From Limosilactobacillus fastidiosus (GTDB taxonomy: Bacteria; Bacillota; Bacilli; Lactobacillales; Lactobacillaceae), in NCBI RefSeq assembly GCF_014145505.1, contig NZ_JACIUZ010000019.1, positions 152,431-216,430 of the forward strand: a stretch of DNA of 64,000 nt. Reading direction: 5' to 3'. Shown one piece after another: positions 1-9,300 of the stretch. The stretch's first letter is position 1. Each line of letters opens with the position of its first letter. The position numbers and the translations under genes are program-made. The notes beneath the pieces were generated by a model. It searched no databases. It had not been told where the DNA came from and worked only from the letters and a program-made list of their open reading frames with translations.

Positions 1-505
1 CCTGATCACCAACTGGATAGATGATATTTTGTCGTTTAATTAGTTCTGGAAGATAGGGAACTAACGGATCGGCATAGAGGGCATTTTTAATTACTGCATA
101 TTGAAGACCAGAGCTGGCAAGTCGCGCAGGAAGATATGCATAGTAACTAGCCATCTGAAAGGGATTATTAGCTTGGTCAGCGATGAAACTGACGTCAATA
201 ATCGTTGAGACACCGGCTTTTTTAACTGCAGTAAGGGTGTTTTCAAATTCGTTGATTCGTTCTTGGACCTTGTAAGTGAGACTTGGAATGTAAATTAAAG
301 CATCAACACCCTTAAAAGCCTGAGTCATCATTGTGATATTTGCGTAGTTAATTGAGGCTATCTCGTAGCCAGCAACTTTCAAATCTATTGCCTTAGCAGG
401 AGTGTGCACCCCTAAACGGATGTTATGAGTTAAAGTTAGTTTGCTGAGCTCCTTGGTGACGTAACGACCAAGATGACCAGTAGCACCAGTAATTAAGTAT
501 TTCAT
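1..505 (-). CDS. NAD(P)-binding SDR / NmrA-like oxidoreductase, C-terminus cut off by window edge
   Basis: The reverse strand encodes 168 residues starting at an ATG at 505-503, with an AAGGATG-type ribosome site just upstream; the frame is still open at base 1, so the C-terminus lies outside the window. The N-terminus MKYLITGATGHLG carries the Rossmann dinucleotide-binding motif GATGHLG (residues 7-13). Spacing and later segments (ALIYIPS, the VSFIAD strand) resemble the atypical SDR/NmrA or QorB-like quinone reductase group. These are cytoplasmic NAD(P)H-dependent reductases or redox sensors; the substrate cannot be told. A second, shorter SDR of related type lies at 10687-11367. Confidence 0.8.
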   Translation of the reverse strand, partial: MKYLITGATGHLGRYVTKELSKLTLTHNIRLGVHTPAKAIDLKVAGYEIASINYANITMMTQAFKGVDALIYIPSLTYKVQERINEFENTLTAVKKAGVSTIIDVSFIADQANNPFQMASYYAYLPARLASSGLQYAVIKNALYADPLVPYLPELIKRQNIIYPVGDQ

Positions 506-570
506 TTCCATCATCCTTTCCTTATCTGAATAATATTGTAACTTTAAAAGTTACATATATTCAATGTAAA

Positions 571-604
571 AACCTCTAATTTTCATTTTTGAAAATTAGA
601 GGTT
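571..604. repeat. AT-rich perfect hairpin upstream of the SDR gene
   Basis: AACCTCTAATTTTC (571-584) is mirrored by GAAAATTAGAGGTT (591-604), leaving a short loop. It lies about 65 bases upstream of the SDR start on the minus strand. It could be a terminator, because on the minus strand it runs into TTTTA, or an operator/leader hairpin for the SDR gene. The rest of 506-850 holds the remnant at 626-778 and the asnS terminator. Confidence 0.45.
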
Positions 605-625
605 AATTTATTAATCGTATTAGTT

Positions 626-778
626 TTAATTAGTCATCGCCATGGGTGAACCGGATCTCTCGTGGCTTTCACTAATATATAAATCTTTTGAAAAGTTATT
701 GGTCCCATGTCCTATCAAGAAAGATACCTTTAATATCTGTAACGTAATATCTGTAACGATTACCTAAATCAATTAATT
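626..778 (-). pseudogene. Small decayed coding remnant, unrecognised
   Basis: Two minus-strand frames read on from each other like the C-terminus of one protein broken by a frameshift: ELIDLGNRYRYYVTDIKG...DRTW, then after a one-base shift TNNFSKDLYISESHERSG...MAMTN followed by TAA at 628-626. There is no start codon or ribosome site. I do not recognise the family. The alternative is that this is chance open frame between the asnS terminator and the SDR gene. Confidence 0.25.
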
Positions 779-780
779 CA

Positions 781-843
781 AAAAAGAGTGGAGTACAAAC
801 ATAGGTCTTTAACAACTTCTGTTATGTACTTCACTCTCTTTTT
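781..843 (-). terminator. Rho-independent terminator after asnS
   Basis: An inverted repeat with AAAGAGTGGAGTAC on one side (782-795) and GTACTTCACTCTCTT on the other (826-840) starts eight bases past the asnS stop. It ends in a T-run when read on the minus strand. Confidence 0.75.
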
Positions 844-850
844 AGATATT

Positions 851-2149
851 TTATGGACGCAAACGATTAAGCATCCGTGGGAACGGAATGTTTTGGCGAA
901 TGTGATCTTGAAGAGTAATCCATGAAAGGAATCGTTCAAGTCCCATCCCAAATCCAGAGTGAGGAACAGAACCGTACTTTCGGAGATCATCGTACCAACC
1001 GTAGTCCTTTTTGCTTAAACCATTCTCTTCCAGTTTGTTAGTGATGTATTCGTAGTCGTATGAACGTTCAGAACCACCAATGATTTCACCATAACCTTCT
1101 GGAGCTAACAAGTCAGCACAGATAACTTGACGATCATCTTCAGGATCAGTAGGCATGTAGAAGGCCTTGATTGCCCGTGGGTAGTTCATGATGAAGACAG
1201 GCTTGTTAAATTGATCAGCTAGGTAAGTTTCTTCTGGTGAACCAAAGTCATCACCGTACTTGGAATCGAAGCCGCCTTCTTGCAGCATTTCGATAGCCTT
1301 TTTGTAGGTAATTCGTGGATATGGTAATTCAGTAAATGGCTTTAAGCTTTCAACGGATCGACCAACCATTTCAAGTTCGGTTGCACAGTGGTCAATTAAG
1401 TCTTGCACAAGGTAAGCAACGTATTGTTCTTGAATCTTCAAACTTTCATCTTGGTGCATCCAAGCCATTTCTGGTTCGATCATCCAGAATTCAGTCATGT
1501 GACGACGGGTCTTTGACTTTTCAGCCCGGAAAGTTGGCCCCATTGTGTAAATCCGATTTAATGCCATGGCACCAGCTTCACCATAAAGCTGACCTGATTG
1601 AGATAGGTAAGCATCTTCATCAAAGTACTTAACATCGAATAATTCGGTAGTACCTTCTGGAGCACTGGCAGTTAATTCTGGAGCATCAAATTGAACAAAA
1701 CCATGCTTATCAAAGAATTCCATTGTCGCTAACTTTACCCGACTCCGGATCCGCATTAATGCCCAAGGCTTACGGGAACGCAACCATAAGTGGCGGTGAT
1801 CAAGTAAGAAGTCAATCCCGTGTTCCTTGTTACCGATTGGGTAATCTTCACTTTCGCCAACGATTTCAAAGTCTTTAATATGGATTTCGTAGCCAAACTT
1901 GGACCGCTTATCTTCAGCGATTTCACCAGTTACTACAAAACTAGTTTCTTGGTGCAAATCGTGCTTTGCCATATCAAACTTTTCTTCGGGAACATCATTT
2001 TTGCGGATAATTCCTTGGAAAAAACCAGTTCCGTCACGTAATTGTAAGAAAGCGATCTTCCCGCTGGACCGCTTGTCAGTTAACCAAACACCAATCTTAA
2101 CGGTTTCCCCAACATGTTGAGGAGCTTCACTAATCTTAATTGTTTCCAC
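851..2149 (-). CDS. asnS: Asparaginyl-tRNA synthetase
   Basis: Charges tRNA-Asn with asparagine in the cytoplasm (class IIb). The 432-residue product has the usual length. An N-terminal OB-fold anticodon-binding domain (about residues 15-100) is followed by the class II core with motif 2 ([11 protein letters not shown], from 207) and motif 3 (GFGMGLERF, 399-407). The [11 protein letters not shown] stretch is typical of AsnRS rather than AspRS. It follows asnA with a 30-base gap on the same strand, so both are probably made from the T-box-controlled transcript. A terminator lies directly downstream. Confidence 0.97.
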   Translation of the reverse strand: METIKISEAPQHVGETVKIGVWLTDKRSSGKIAFLQLRDGTGFFQGIIRKNDVPEEKFDMAKHDLHQETSFVVTGEIAEDKRSKFGYEIHIKDFEIVGESEDYPIGNKEHGIDFLLDHRHLWLRSRKPWALMRIRSRVKLATMEFFDKHGFVQFDAPELTASAPEGTTELFDVKYFDEDAYLSQSGQLYGEAGAMALNRIYTMGPTFRAEKSKTRRHMTEFWMIEPEMAWMHQDESLKIQEQYVAYLVQDLIDHCATELEMVGRSVESLKPFTELPYPRITYKKAIEMLQEGGFDSKYGDDFGSPEETYLADQFNKPVFIMNYPRAIKAFYMPTDPEDDRQVICADLLAPEGYGEIIGGSERSYDYEYITNKLEENGLSKKDYGWYDDLRKYGSVPHSGFGMGLERFLSWITLQDHIRQNIPFPRMLNRLRP

Positions 2150-2179
2150 TGTGTTTAACTCTCCCTTAATCAGTTATTT

Positions 2180-3190
2180 TTATAGAATTTGAATGTGTGC
2201 TGCTTGACACTTTTCCAACATCTCGTCTGGCCAGATACTTGCTTGGACTTCCCCAACATGGGCCTTACCAAGGAGAAGCATGCATAGCCGAGATTGACCA
2301 ATTCCTCCACCAATTGTATATGGTAATTCACCGTTGAGCAACATCTTATGGAATGGTAATTTTTCCCGATCAGTTGCACCGGCTTGTTCCAGTTGATACT
2401 TCATTGATTCTGGGCTAACACGGATCCCCATACTAGAAATTTCGAGCTTCTTTTGAAGGGGTTCGTACCAGAAAATAATGTCACCGTTAAGACTCCAGTC
2501 ATCATAGTCAGGGGCCCGACCGTCGTGCGGTTTACCGGACCGCTTTAGTTTATCACCAATTTTCATTACAAAGACTGCGCCCATTTCCTTAGCGATCTTG
2601 TCCTCACGTTCCATTGGTGTAAGGTCTGGCCAACGATCTTCAAGCTCTTGGGTTGTAACGAAGTGAATATCGTCTGGTAAGTGGTAAACCGCTTGAGGGT
2701 ACTTATACCAAACTTCATCTTCCATGTGTTTGATTACCTTAAAGATTTGGCGAACCGTATCCCTAAGGGTTTCTTCAGTCCGTTCTTCTTTGCTAATCAC
2801 TTTTTCCCAATCCCATTGGTCAACGTAGATTGAGTGGAAGTTATCCAAATCTTCGTCTTTTCGAATGGCGTTCATATTGGTATAAAGACCTTCATGGAAA
2901 CCAAATCCGTACTTCTTTAATGCCATTCGTTTCCACTTAGCAAGGGAATGGACAATTTCAGTTGTTTCATTAGGCATGTCCTTCAATTCAAATGAAACTG
3001 GCTTTTCAATCCCGTTCAAGTTATCGTTTAACCCGGTACTCTTTTCAACGAACATTGGTGCTGACATTCGTTGCAGGTTTAGTTGCTTACCAAATTCGTC
3101 TTGGAAGGTTTCCCGAATGTAGCGGATGGCAGCTTCGGTTTCGCGAATAGACAATTTTGGATCGTAGTCCTTTGGAATAATTAAGTTCAT
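2180..3190 (-). CDS. asnA: Aspartate--ammonia ligase (asparagine synthetase A)
   Basis: Makes asparagine from aspartate, ammonia and ATP, supplying the substrate of the next gene, asnS. I place the start at ATG 3190 ([10 protein letters not shown], 336 residues), because AAGGAG sits nine bases upstream; the in-frame TTG three codons earlier abuts that ribosome site. The segment [19 protein letters not shown] and the C-terminal [11 protein letters not shown] are signature stretches of AsnA, which is structurally an AspRS-like class II fold without an anticodon domain. Length matches the roughly 330-residue family. The leader is an Asn-type T-box, so expression should rise when tRNA-Asn is uncharged. 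Confidence 0.96.
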   Translation of the reverse strand: MNLIIPKDYDPKLSIRETEAAIRYIRETFQDEFGKQLNLQRMSAPMFVEKSTGLNDNLNGIEKPVSFELKDMPNETTEIVHSLAKWKRMALKKYGFGFHEGLYTNMNAIRKDEDLDNFHSIYVDQWDWEKVISKEERTEETLRDTVRQIFKVIKHMEDEVWYKYPQAVYHLPDDIHFVTTQELEDRWPDLTPMEREDKIAKEMGAVFVMKIGDKLKRSGKPHDGRAPDYDDWSLNGDIIFWYEPLQKKLEISSMGIRVSPESMKYQLEQAGATDREKLPFHKMLLNGELPYTIGGGIGQSRLCMLLLGKAHVGEVQASIWPDEMLEKCQAAHIQIL

Positions 3191-3224
3191 AATTAGCAAC
3201 TCCTTAATATGTTTAGAATCGGAG

Positions 3225-3505
3225 ATAAATAAAAAAGCCTTTCATCCCCAACATCTAAGGGACGAAAGGCTTTTGTTCCGCGGTACCACCCAAATTGTCT
3301 AAAATAATTTTAGACCATCTTATCGAGTACAAGAATACTCTTCCGGCGAGATAACGTACCGGTGACGACTAAGCCTACTTTAAACGAGGTTATTTGGGTT
3401 AGCAGCATGGAAAAAGGGTTTTTCAATAATCCAGGTGCTATCGGTCTCACACTATCACCGACTCACTGTTAGACTGAAAATTATTTACTCGTCTTTTTCA
3501 TCGCA
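3225..3505 (-). promoter_or_regulatory. T-box leader (asparagine type) of asnA-asnS
   Basis: On the minus strand the conserved T-box GGGTGGTACCGCGG lies at 3281-3294. It is followed by a strong terminator made of AAAGCCTTTCGTCCC and its complement with a T-run (3229-3274). Upstream is a stem I-like region, and in its presumed specifier loop the triplet AAC (complement of 3418-3420) fits asparagine. A -10 box TATAAT is at 3517-3512. The specifier assignment comes from hand folding and is less certain than the T-box itself. Confidence 0.9.
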
Positions 3506-3665
3506 TTTGAAATTATAACTGTATTCTAATTGAATTTTTAAAAATTGCAACCACTTTTTAAAAAGTTTTTTGTGAATTTTATTAAATTAACAATAATCTC
3601 TAAAATAAAAAAACATGGGTTTGACTGTAACACAAAGTAATAGTTTAAGTCATGGAAAAAAGCAA

Positions 3666-3695
3666 TTGAGCTTATTGTCAGGATCGTAATATAAT
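3666..3695 (+). promoter_or_regulatory. Probable sigma-A promoter of the TerB operon
   Basis: TTGAGC (3666-3671) and a perfect TATAAT (3690-3695) are 18 bases apart, 40 bases upstream of the first gene. No obvious operator palindrome is visible. Confidence 0.6.
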
Positions 3696-3735
3696 AGAAA
3701 CTAGCCGAACAAACGTTCATGAAAGGAGGAGAACC

Positions 3736-5583
3736 ATGAATCAGAACGATATTATTCGTTATATCCAACAACAATTCGGGATCCAGCCAAACTACCGACT
3801 GGCAAGTCGGTGGAATGCCTGTGTTTTTTCGTCGCCAGTTTCTGGAAGGTGGTTTGCCCTCCTAATTCAACCACAAGGTAATTCTGATTGTGCTTATTTA
3901 GAGATTCATTATGGAGAAGACTTCGTGGACGATCACGATTTAATGCCAATTTTTTCACCAGCAAAGCGGATGAAGAAACCAGGTTGGGTCGGAGTAACGA
4001 TTGATGAGAACACGCCTAAAGAAAAAGTAAATCGGGCACTTGAGCAGGCTTTCCAAAAATCCTTAAAGGAAGCGGAAGCACCGACACGTCCTGAAAAGTT
4101 AATTTACGTTCCGCCGGTTGACCGAGAAGCTGCCTACCATGATCAACCACTTTCCTTTTCTCGGCGGCCTATCCCGTTCGCTAAGCCACGTCGGATCCCG
4201 AAAGAAATTTTGAAAATGAATTCCCTCTATGACTATACTCTGCCACCACTCATCGGGAGGGCAAAGAACTTTTATGTTCAGGGAATGAGCGTTGCGGATT
4301 ACCAAGATGACTACGACTACCAGGGTGAATTTCAACATTATTTTCCCGTTTATCATGACATGACAACTGCTCAACTTCGTGGTTACTTCACCTGGCGAAC
4401 CAAGCTTCGTTCTGGTAATTATCCGAAAGCCCCAACCTCCTTTGTTTACGTCTACCTTTATGAATTAATTAATCAAATTGGGGTTTCATCATCGCTAGAA
4501 GGTTACAAAAAATTAATAGCGTTTAAAAAAGGTTACGCTAAGCTAATGGACAAGAAGATGGTCGAATACTTAGCTCAGTGGCTCCGTGATTATGTTGTTT
4601 ATTACCAATTAGGATCGGGGAAGATTGCAGAGCAGTTTACGGAACAGCTAAAGGAAGATTCTATTTACAATAACTTAATTGATCCTGAAGAAATACCAGC
4701 AGAAAAGGTAATGACTTGCCTAAGCACAATCTCATCTTATCAATTAGCTAATTGTCCACTGGTTAAGCGTGATCCTGAGTTACTTGCCCGAATCATTAAA
4801 ATTGTTTGGCAACGACTCTGTTCACTAACCGATGAAGATATTGTAAAAAACTATCTTGGTTGGCAGGGAGAAATGACCCAGCGACCATTTGCCAACGCGG
4901 TTTTTTATGATCAAAAAGTTAGCCAGACATTTACGTGTCAGGTAGACGATCAATGTAGTTACTCTTACCGAAACGGCAAATGGAGTTATCAGTATTACCT
5001 TCCCGCAAAACGGCGGAAGCAGAAAATCGGTAGCCTGCTACATGAAATTGACCGCCTCATTCGCCAGACCTTTCATATTGGTCGCCAACTAAAGCCACGG
5101 CCAATTAGTGAAAAGATTCTTGCAGAGATAAAACCAGCGATTATTGAAGCTCGCCAGCAAATTGCCGAGGAGCGGCGACCAAAAATAAAAATTAACCTGG
5201 GAGATCTAGAAAAGATTCGAAAAGATGCTTCGGTAACTCGAGAAAGTCTCTTAACCAATGAAGAACGACAGGCTGAACAAGAAGAGGAAGCTAGTAAGAT
5301 TAAACTACAACCGGTACCAATAAAAGAGGAGCAACAAGCCTTAAAGAATGAGCTTGGTTTGTCGAAAAATGCGATGTACCTTCTGACAAAGTTATTGGCG
5401 AATGAAGACTGGCAACCGTACTTTAAAGAACACCACTTAATGGTTAACATTGTTGTTGATGAAATTAACGACAAACTATTTGATGAGCTTGGTGATACAG
5501 CAATTGAATTTAATGATCAGGATCAGCCGCAAATCATTGACGATTACCGTGACGAGGTTGAAGAAATAATCAAGGAGGATTAG
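3736..5583 (+). CDS. TerB-N / TerB-C domain protein of a putative DNA-processing (defence) operon
   Basis: The 615-residue product starts at ATG 3736 behind AAAGGAGG. Residues about 155-290 (YFPVYHDMTTAQLRGYF and later FVYVYLYELINQIG) look like the TerB-N domain, a region of bulky aromatics and LYELIN helices. The C-terminal third (INLGDLEKIRKDASVTRESL, then DEINDKLFDELGDTAIE) matches the style of TerB-C. A central classical TerB domain is not evident. TerB-N/TerB-C proteins were described from comparative genomics as partners of ATPases and SF2 helicases in predicted phage-defence or DNA-processing systems. The next two genes supply exactly those partners: the stop codon is two bases from the next start, implying translational coupling. 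The molecular role is unknown. Confidence 0.8.
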   Translation: MNQNDIIRYIQQQFGIQPNYRLASRWNACVFSSPVSGRWFALLIQPQGNSDCAYLEIHYGEDFVDDHDLMPIFSPAKRMKKPGWVGVTIDENTPKEKVNRALEQAFQKSLKEAEAPTRPEKLIYVPPVDREAAYHDQPLSFSRRPIPFAKPRRIPKEILKMNSLYDYTLPPLIGRAKNFYVQGMSVADYQDDYDYQGEFQHYFPVYHDMTTAQLRGYFTWRTKLRSGNYPKAPTSFVYVYLYELINQIGVSSSLEGYKKLIAFKKGYAKLMDKKMVEYLAQWLRDYVVYYQLGSGKIAEQFTEQLKEDSIYNNLIDPEEIPAEKVMTCLSTISSYQLANCPLVKRDPELLARIIKIVWQRLCSLTDEDIVKNYLGWQGEMTQRPFANAVFYDQKVSQTFTCQVDDQCSYSYRNGKWSYQYYLPAKRRKQKIGSLLHEIDRLIRQTFHIGRQLKPRPISEKILAEIKPAIIEARQQIAEERRPKIKINLGDLEKIRKDASVTRESLLTNEERQAEQEEEASKIKLQPVPIKEEQQALKNELGLSKNAMYLLTKLLANEDWQPYFKEHHLMVNIVVDEINDKLFDELGDTAIEFNDQDQPQIIDDYRDEVEEIIKED

Positions 5584-5585
5584 GA

Positions 5586-6917
5586 ATGCCAGAAAAACGC
5601 AAACGAGTACCTAAACGAATTGCACAAACGATTTTAAATTCACTTAAGGGTGGGGTTGTTCCCAGAATCGGGCTTCCCTATATTACGGTAGGGCGAAAAG
5701 AAGAAATTATGGCCCTCCTTCACGATGTCGATATTATTTCAGAAGGGGGTGCTTCTTTCCGCTTTATTGTTGGTCGGTACGGTTCCGGAAAGAGTTTTTT
5801 ACTTCAAACCATGCGTAACTATGTGATGGACAAGAGATTTATCGTGGTCGATGGTGATCTTTCTCCCGAAAGGCGCCTTCACGGTAACAACGGTCAAGGA
5901 CTTGCAACATACCGTGAATTAATCCAAAACCTTTCAACGAAAACTCGTCCTGAAGGTGGTGCGTTGAATTTAGTGTTAGATCGGTGGATCAGCTCAGTTC
6001 AGGCTAAGGTGGCCAGTGAACAAGAAATTTCTCCAGATGATCCTAAGTTTTCCGCTGCTGTTGATCGGGAGATTTACAAGGTAATAACGTCACTAAACGA
6101 GTTAGTTCACGGCTTTGACTTTGCCAAGCTTTTAAACATGTATTACCAAGCCTACGTAAATGATGATCAAGAGACTAAAGCAAAGGTAACGAAGTGGTTT
6201 CGGGGTGAGTATGACCGGAAAACTGATGCCAAAAAGGAACTAGGGGTTAACATCATTATTACCGATGATGACTGGTACGAGTACTTGAAGCTGTTTGCGT
6301 CATTCTTCCGTCAGGCTGGTTACCAGGGGATGATGATCATGATTGACGAGCTGGTTAACATTTATAAAATTCCTAACAGTATTAGTCGGCAATATAACTA
6401 TGAAAAAATCCTGACAATGTATAACGATACTCTTCAAGGGAAAGCCAAGTACCTTGGCATCATTATGTGTGGGACACCGCAAGCAATCGAAGATCGTCGT
6501 CGGGGTGTATACAGCTATGAGGCTTTACGCTCACGATTAGCCGAAGGAAAGTTTGCCCAGGATGGTGCGCGTGATATGTATGCCCCAGTGATTAGGCTTG
6601 AAGCATTAACGGCTGAAGAAATGCTGGTGTTGACCGAAAAATTGGCTGACATGCACGCTAACTTATATGGGTATGAGCGGACGATTACTGAAGATGATCT
6701 GGCAACTTTCATCAAAATTGAGTATGGCCGGATTGGAGCAAGTACCAATATTACTCCCCGGGAAGTAATTCGGGATTTTATTGAGTTGCTTGATATCCTT
6801 TGGCAAAACCCACAAACTAACGTCAAATCGTTGCTCGAATCCGATAAATTTAACTATAACCAATCTACAGCTGTTTCTAACGATACTGACGAAAATTTCG
6901 CGGAATTTAGAATATAG
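5586..6917 (+). CDS. BrxD-like (DUF2791) P-loop ATPase
   Basis: The 443-residue protein has Walker A GRYGSGKS (63-70) and Walker B MIMIDEL with D254-E255. The frame FIVGRYGSGKSF, the later ITPREVIRDFIELLD and the overall length match the BREX ATP-binding family (DUF2791, BrxD/BrxC-type). AAA+/ORC-like ATPases of this kind are thought to drive loading or remodelling of the partner helicase on DNA. It starts two bases after the TerB-type gene, with AAGGAGG inside that gene's end, and precedes the helicase by 34 bases. No BREX methylase (PglX) or phosphatase (PglZ) is present, so this is not a canonical BREX locus. Confidence 0.82.
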   Translation: MPEKRKRVPKRIAQTILNSLKGGVVPRIGLPYITVGRKEEIMALLHDVDIISEGGASFRFIVGRYGSGKSFLLQTMRNYVMDKRFIVVDGDLSPERRLHGNNGQGLATYRELIQNLSTKTRPEGGALNLVLDRWISSVQAKVASEQEISPDDPKFSAAVDREIYKVITSLNELVHGFDFAKLLNMYYQAYVNDDQETKAKVTKWFRGEYDRKTDAKKELGVNIIITDDDWYEYLKLFASFFRQAGYQGMMIMIDELVNIYKIPNSISRQYNYEKILTMYNDTLQGKAKYLGIIMCGTPQAIEDRRRGVYSYEALRSRLAEGKFAQDGARDMYAPVIRLEALTAEEMLVLTEKLADMHANLYGYERTITEDDLATFIKIEYGRIGASTNITPREVIRDFIELLDILWQNPQTNVKSLLESDKFNYNQSTAVSNDTDENFAEFRI

Positions 6918-6951
6918 GACTAGATAGTTTATAAAGGGGAGGTGAACTTTA

Positions 6952-9201
6952 ATGGATGTCTTTTCACGCTACGCACCGTTTATCCAGGATTATATCTATA
7001 ATCAAGGTTGGCGGAGCTTACGGGCAATTCAACAGGCTGCTGGTGAAGTGATTTTTAATGGTGACCAAAATGTCTTACTCTCCGCACCGACTGCTTCTGG
7101 GAAAACAGAGGCTGCCTTTTTTCCGATCCTAACCATGATGAGCGAAGAACCACCAGCTTCTGTTGGCTGCCTATATATTGCACCGCTAAAGGCATTAATC
7201 AATGATCAATACCAGCGGTTAAACGAACTTTGTCGTGAACCAGGAATACCGGTTTGGCGCTGGCATGGGGATGTTGCCCAGTCACAAAAGCGTAAATTAC
7301 TTCGCCATCCGTCTGGAGTCCTCCAGATTACTCCAGAATCACTAGAATCCTTGATGATCAATAAACATATGGATATTCCCCGTCTTTTTGGTGATCTGCG
7401 CTTCATCGTAATTGATGAAATTCACTCAATGCTTCGTGGTGATCGTGGTGGCCAGACTTTCTGTTTGATTGAGCGGTTAGCCAAATTAGCCGGGTGCCAC
7501 CCGCGACGAATCGGTCTTTCAGCGACAATTGGTGATCCCAAAGCGGCGGGTCAGTTACTCGCTGCTGGGACAGGTAAAGGAACGGTAATCCCGAAAATTG
7601 CTGATACCCATGAAGTTTGGCGGCTCTCGATGGAGCACTTTTATAAGGATCCTATTCAGGCCGGAGATGATGCCCAAGAACGAGATGCCCAGCCAGTCCT
7701 GGATAAGGCAACGGATAAAGCGCCAACCATGGCTGATCCAGGATTAGCATATGTTTTTGAACACACCCGGGGGAAGAAGTGCCTAGTTTTTACTAATAGT
7801 CGTGAAGAGTGTGAGGCAGTTTGTCAGTCTTTACGGGCCTACTGCGAGGCCAACCACGAACCAGATCGCTTCATGATCCACCACGGAAATCTTTCAACGG
7901 CATTTCGGCAGACTGCTGAAGAAGCGATGAGAGACGATAATTCATTAATGACGACTTGCGCAACCGCAACTTTGGAATTAGGAATTGATATTGGGCGCTT
8001 AGAGCGAGCATTTCAAATTGATGCGCCATTTACAGTTTCTGGATTCTTGCAGCGGATGGGACGAACGGGTCGGCGCGGTGATCCGCCAGAGATGTGGTTT
8101 GTCATGCGTGAAGAACACCCCGAGTCCCGTGCAATGCTACCGGAATTAATCCCGTGGCCATTAATTCAAGGAATTGCCTTGGTGCAATTGTACCTTGAAG
8201 AACGGTTTGTGGAGCCGCCACGGACGGGTCGTCTGCCTTATAGCTTGTTATATCACCAGACGATGAGTACCCTTGCCTCAAGTGGTGAAATGACTCCAGC
8301 TGAATTGGCCTCCCGGATCCTCACGTTGTCATATTTCCATAATATTAACCAGGATGATTACCGGATCCTACTCCGCCACCTTATCGAAATTGATCATATT
8401 CAACAAACTGAAAATGGCGGTTTGATCATTGGCTTATCTGGAGAACGGGTTGTTAATAACTTTAAGTTTTATGCGGTTTTCCAAGAAAACGAAGAGTTTA
8501 GTGTGCATTCGGGATCCGAAGAGTTAGGTACCATTGTTAAGCCACCACCGGTTGGTGATAAAATTGCAATTGCGGGTCGTGTCTGGGTAGTTGAAGATAT
8601 TGATCGTCAACGCCACCAGGTATATTGTCATGAGGTGAAGGGCCGGATTCCCGCATACTTTGGGGATGTTGCAGGAGATATTCACCCGCGGATCCTTGAA
8701 CGAATGCAGCAGGTCCTTGTTGAAGATAAAAAGTACCCTTACCTAATGGTGAACGCTTCGGCTCGGTTGCGAGAAGCACGAGAAACAGCTCGTGCTGCTG
8801 GAATGCTAAAGAAGTCACTGATTAATCTTGGCGGTAAAATGTGGTGCTTCTTCCCTTGGACTGGAACGTATTCGTTCCTTGCTCTTGAACGACTTCTTCG
8901 GTTAAAGTGTGCCCAACGATTGGGACTTCGTGGCTTTAATTCAGTTCGTCCTTATTACATGGAATTTTCCATGGATGCCAGCGAGGAAGAGTTCTACCAA
9001 ATCATAAAAGAAGAAGCGGCAAAGGACTTCGATCCGGTCGATCTTGTATTTGAAAATGAGGTTCCTGTATTCGATAAGTATGATCAGTATATTCCGGACG
9101 AATTGATCAGAAAGGGATTTGCTCAGGGTGTTCTTGATATTAAAGAAATGCGCCGCTGTGTCCGGCGACTAGTGCGGCAATATAATAAAGATCGTAAATA
9201 G
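6952..9201 (+). CDS. BrxHI / Lhr-like DEAD/DEAH-box helicase
   Basis: A 749-residue superfamily 2 helicase. Motif I is APTASGKTE (45-53), motif II DEIH (155-158), motif III SAT in GLSATIG, motif V around ATATLELGIDIG, and motif VI QRMGRTGRRGD (367-377). The layout of two RecA domains, a winged-helix-like middle and a long C-terminal part recalls Lhr helicases and the BREX helicase BrxHI. It is the third gene of the TerB/ATPase/helicase operon, with GGGGAGGTG before the ATG. A terminator directly follows. It probably translocates on or unwinds DNA in concert with the preceding ATPase; the target is unknown. Confidence 0.85.
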   Translation: MDVFSRYAPFIQDYIYNQGWRSLRAIQQAAGEVIFNGDQNVLLSAPTASGKTEAAFFPILTMMSEEPPASVGCLYIAPLKALINDQYQRLNELCREPGIPVWRWHGDVAQSQKRKLLRHPSGVLQITPESLESLMINKHMDIPRLFGDLRFIVIDEIHSMLRGDRGGQTFCLIERLAKLAGCHPRRIGLSATIGDPKAAGQLLAAGTGKGTVIPKIADTHEVWRLSMEHFYKDPIQAGDDAQERDAQPVLDKATDKAPTMADPGLAYVFEHTRGKKCLVFTNSREECEAVCQSLRAYCEANHEPDRFMIHHGNLSTAFRQTAEEAMRDDNSLMTTCATATLELGIDIGRLERAFQIDAPFTVSGFLQRMGRTGRRGDPPEMWFVMREEHPESRAMLPELIPWPLIQGIALVQLYLEERFVEPPRTGRLPYSLLYHQTMSTLASSGEMTPAELASRILTLSYFHNINQDDYRILLRHLIEIDHIQQTENGGLIIGLSGERVVNNFKFYAVFQENEEFSVHSGSEELGTIVKPPPVGDKIAIAGRVWVVEDIDRQRHQVYCHEVKGRIPAYFGDVAGDIHPRILERMQQVLVEDKKYPYLMVNASARLREARETARAAGMLKKSLINLGGKMWCFFPWTGTYSFLALERLLRLKCAQRLGLRGFNSVRPYYMEFSMDASEEEFYQIIKEEAAKDFDPVDLVFENEVPVFDKYDQYIPDELIRKGFAQGVLDIKEMRRCVRRLVRQYNKDRK

Positions 9202-9246
9202 GCTTTCAGGATCGACTTGATGTCGATCTTGAAAGCCTATTTTGTT
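9199..9246. terminator. Bidirectional terminator between the helicase and thiolase genes
   Basis: GGCTTTCAGGATCGAC (9201-9216) pairs with GTCGATCTTGAAAGCC (9222-9237). The stem is flanked by A-rich and T-rich bases, so it can end both the defence-like operon and, from the other side, the thiolase transcript. Confidence 0.8.
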
Positions 9247-9300
9247 ATATGTGAAAGTCCTCAAAGTTTATTTCATAGAATCTTTGAGCTAAAGTATCTG

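Noticed and set aside
778..990. 70-residue minus-strand frame over the 3-prime end of asnS
   Set aside because: It lies within asnS in another frame and the terminator, with no ribosome site.
5073..5474. 133-residue antisense frame inside the TerB-type gene
   Set aside because: Serine/arginine-rich composition typical of an antisense shadow; no start signal.
3736..9201. Calling the locus a complete BREX or DISARM system
   Set aside because: No methylase, PglZ, DrmA/B or nuclease gene is present on either side in the window.
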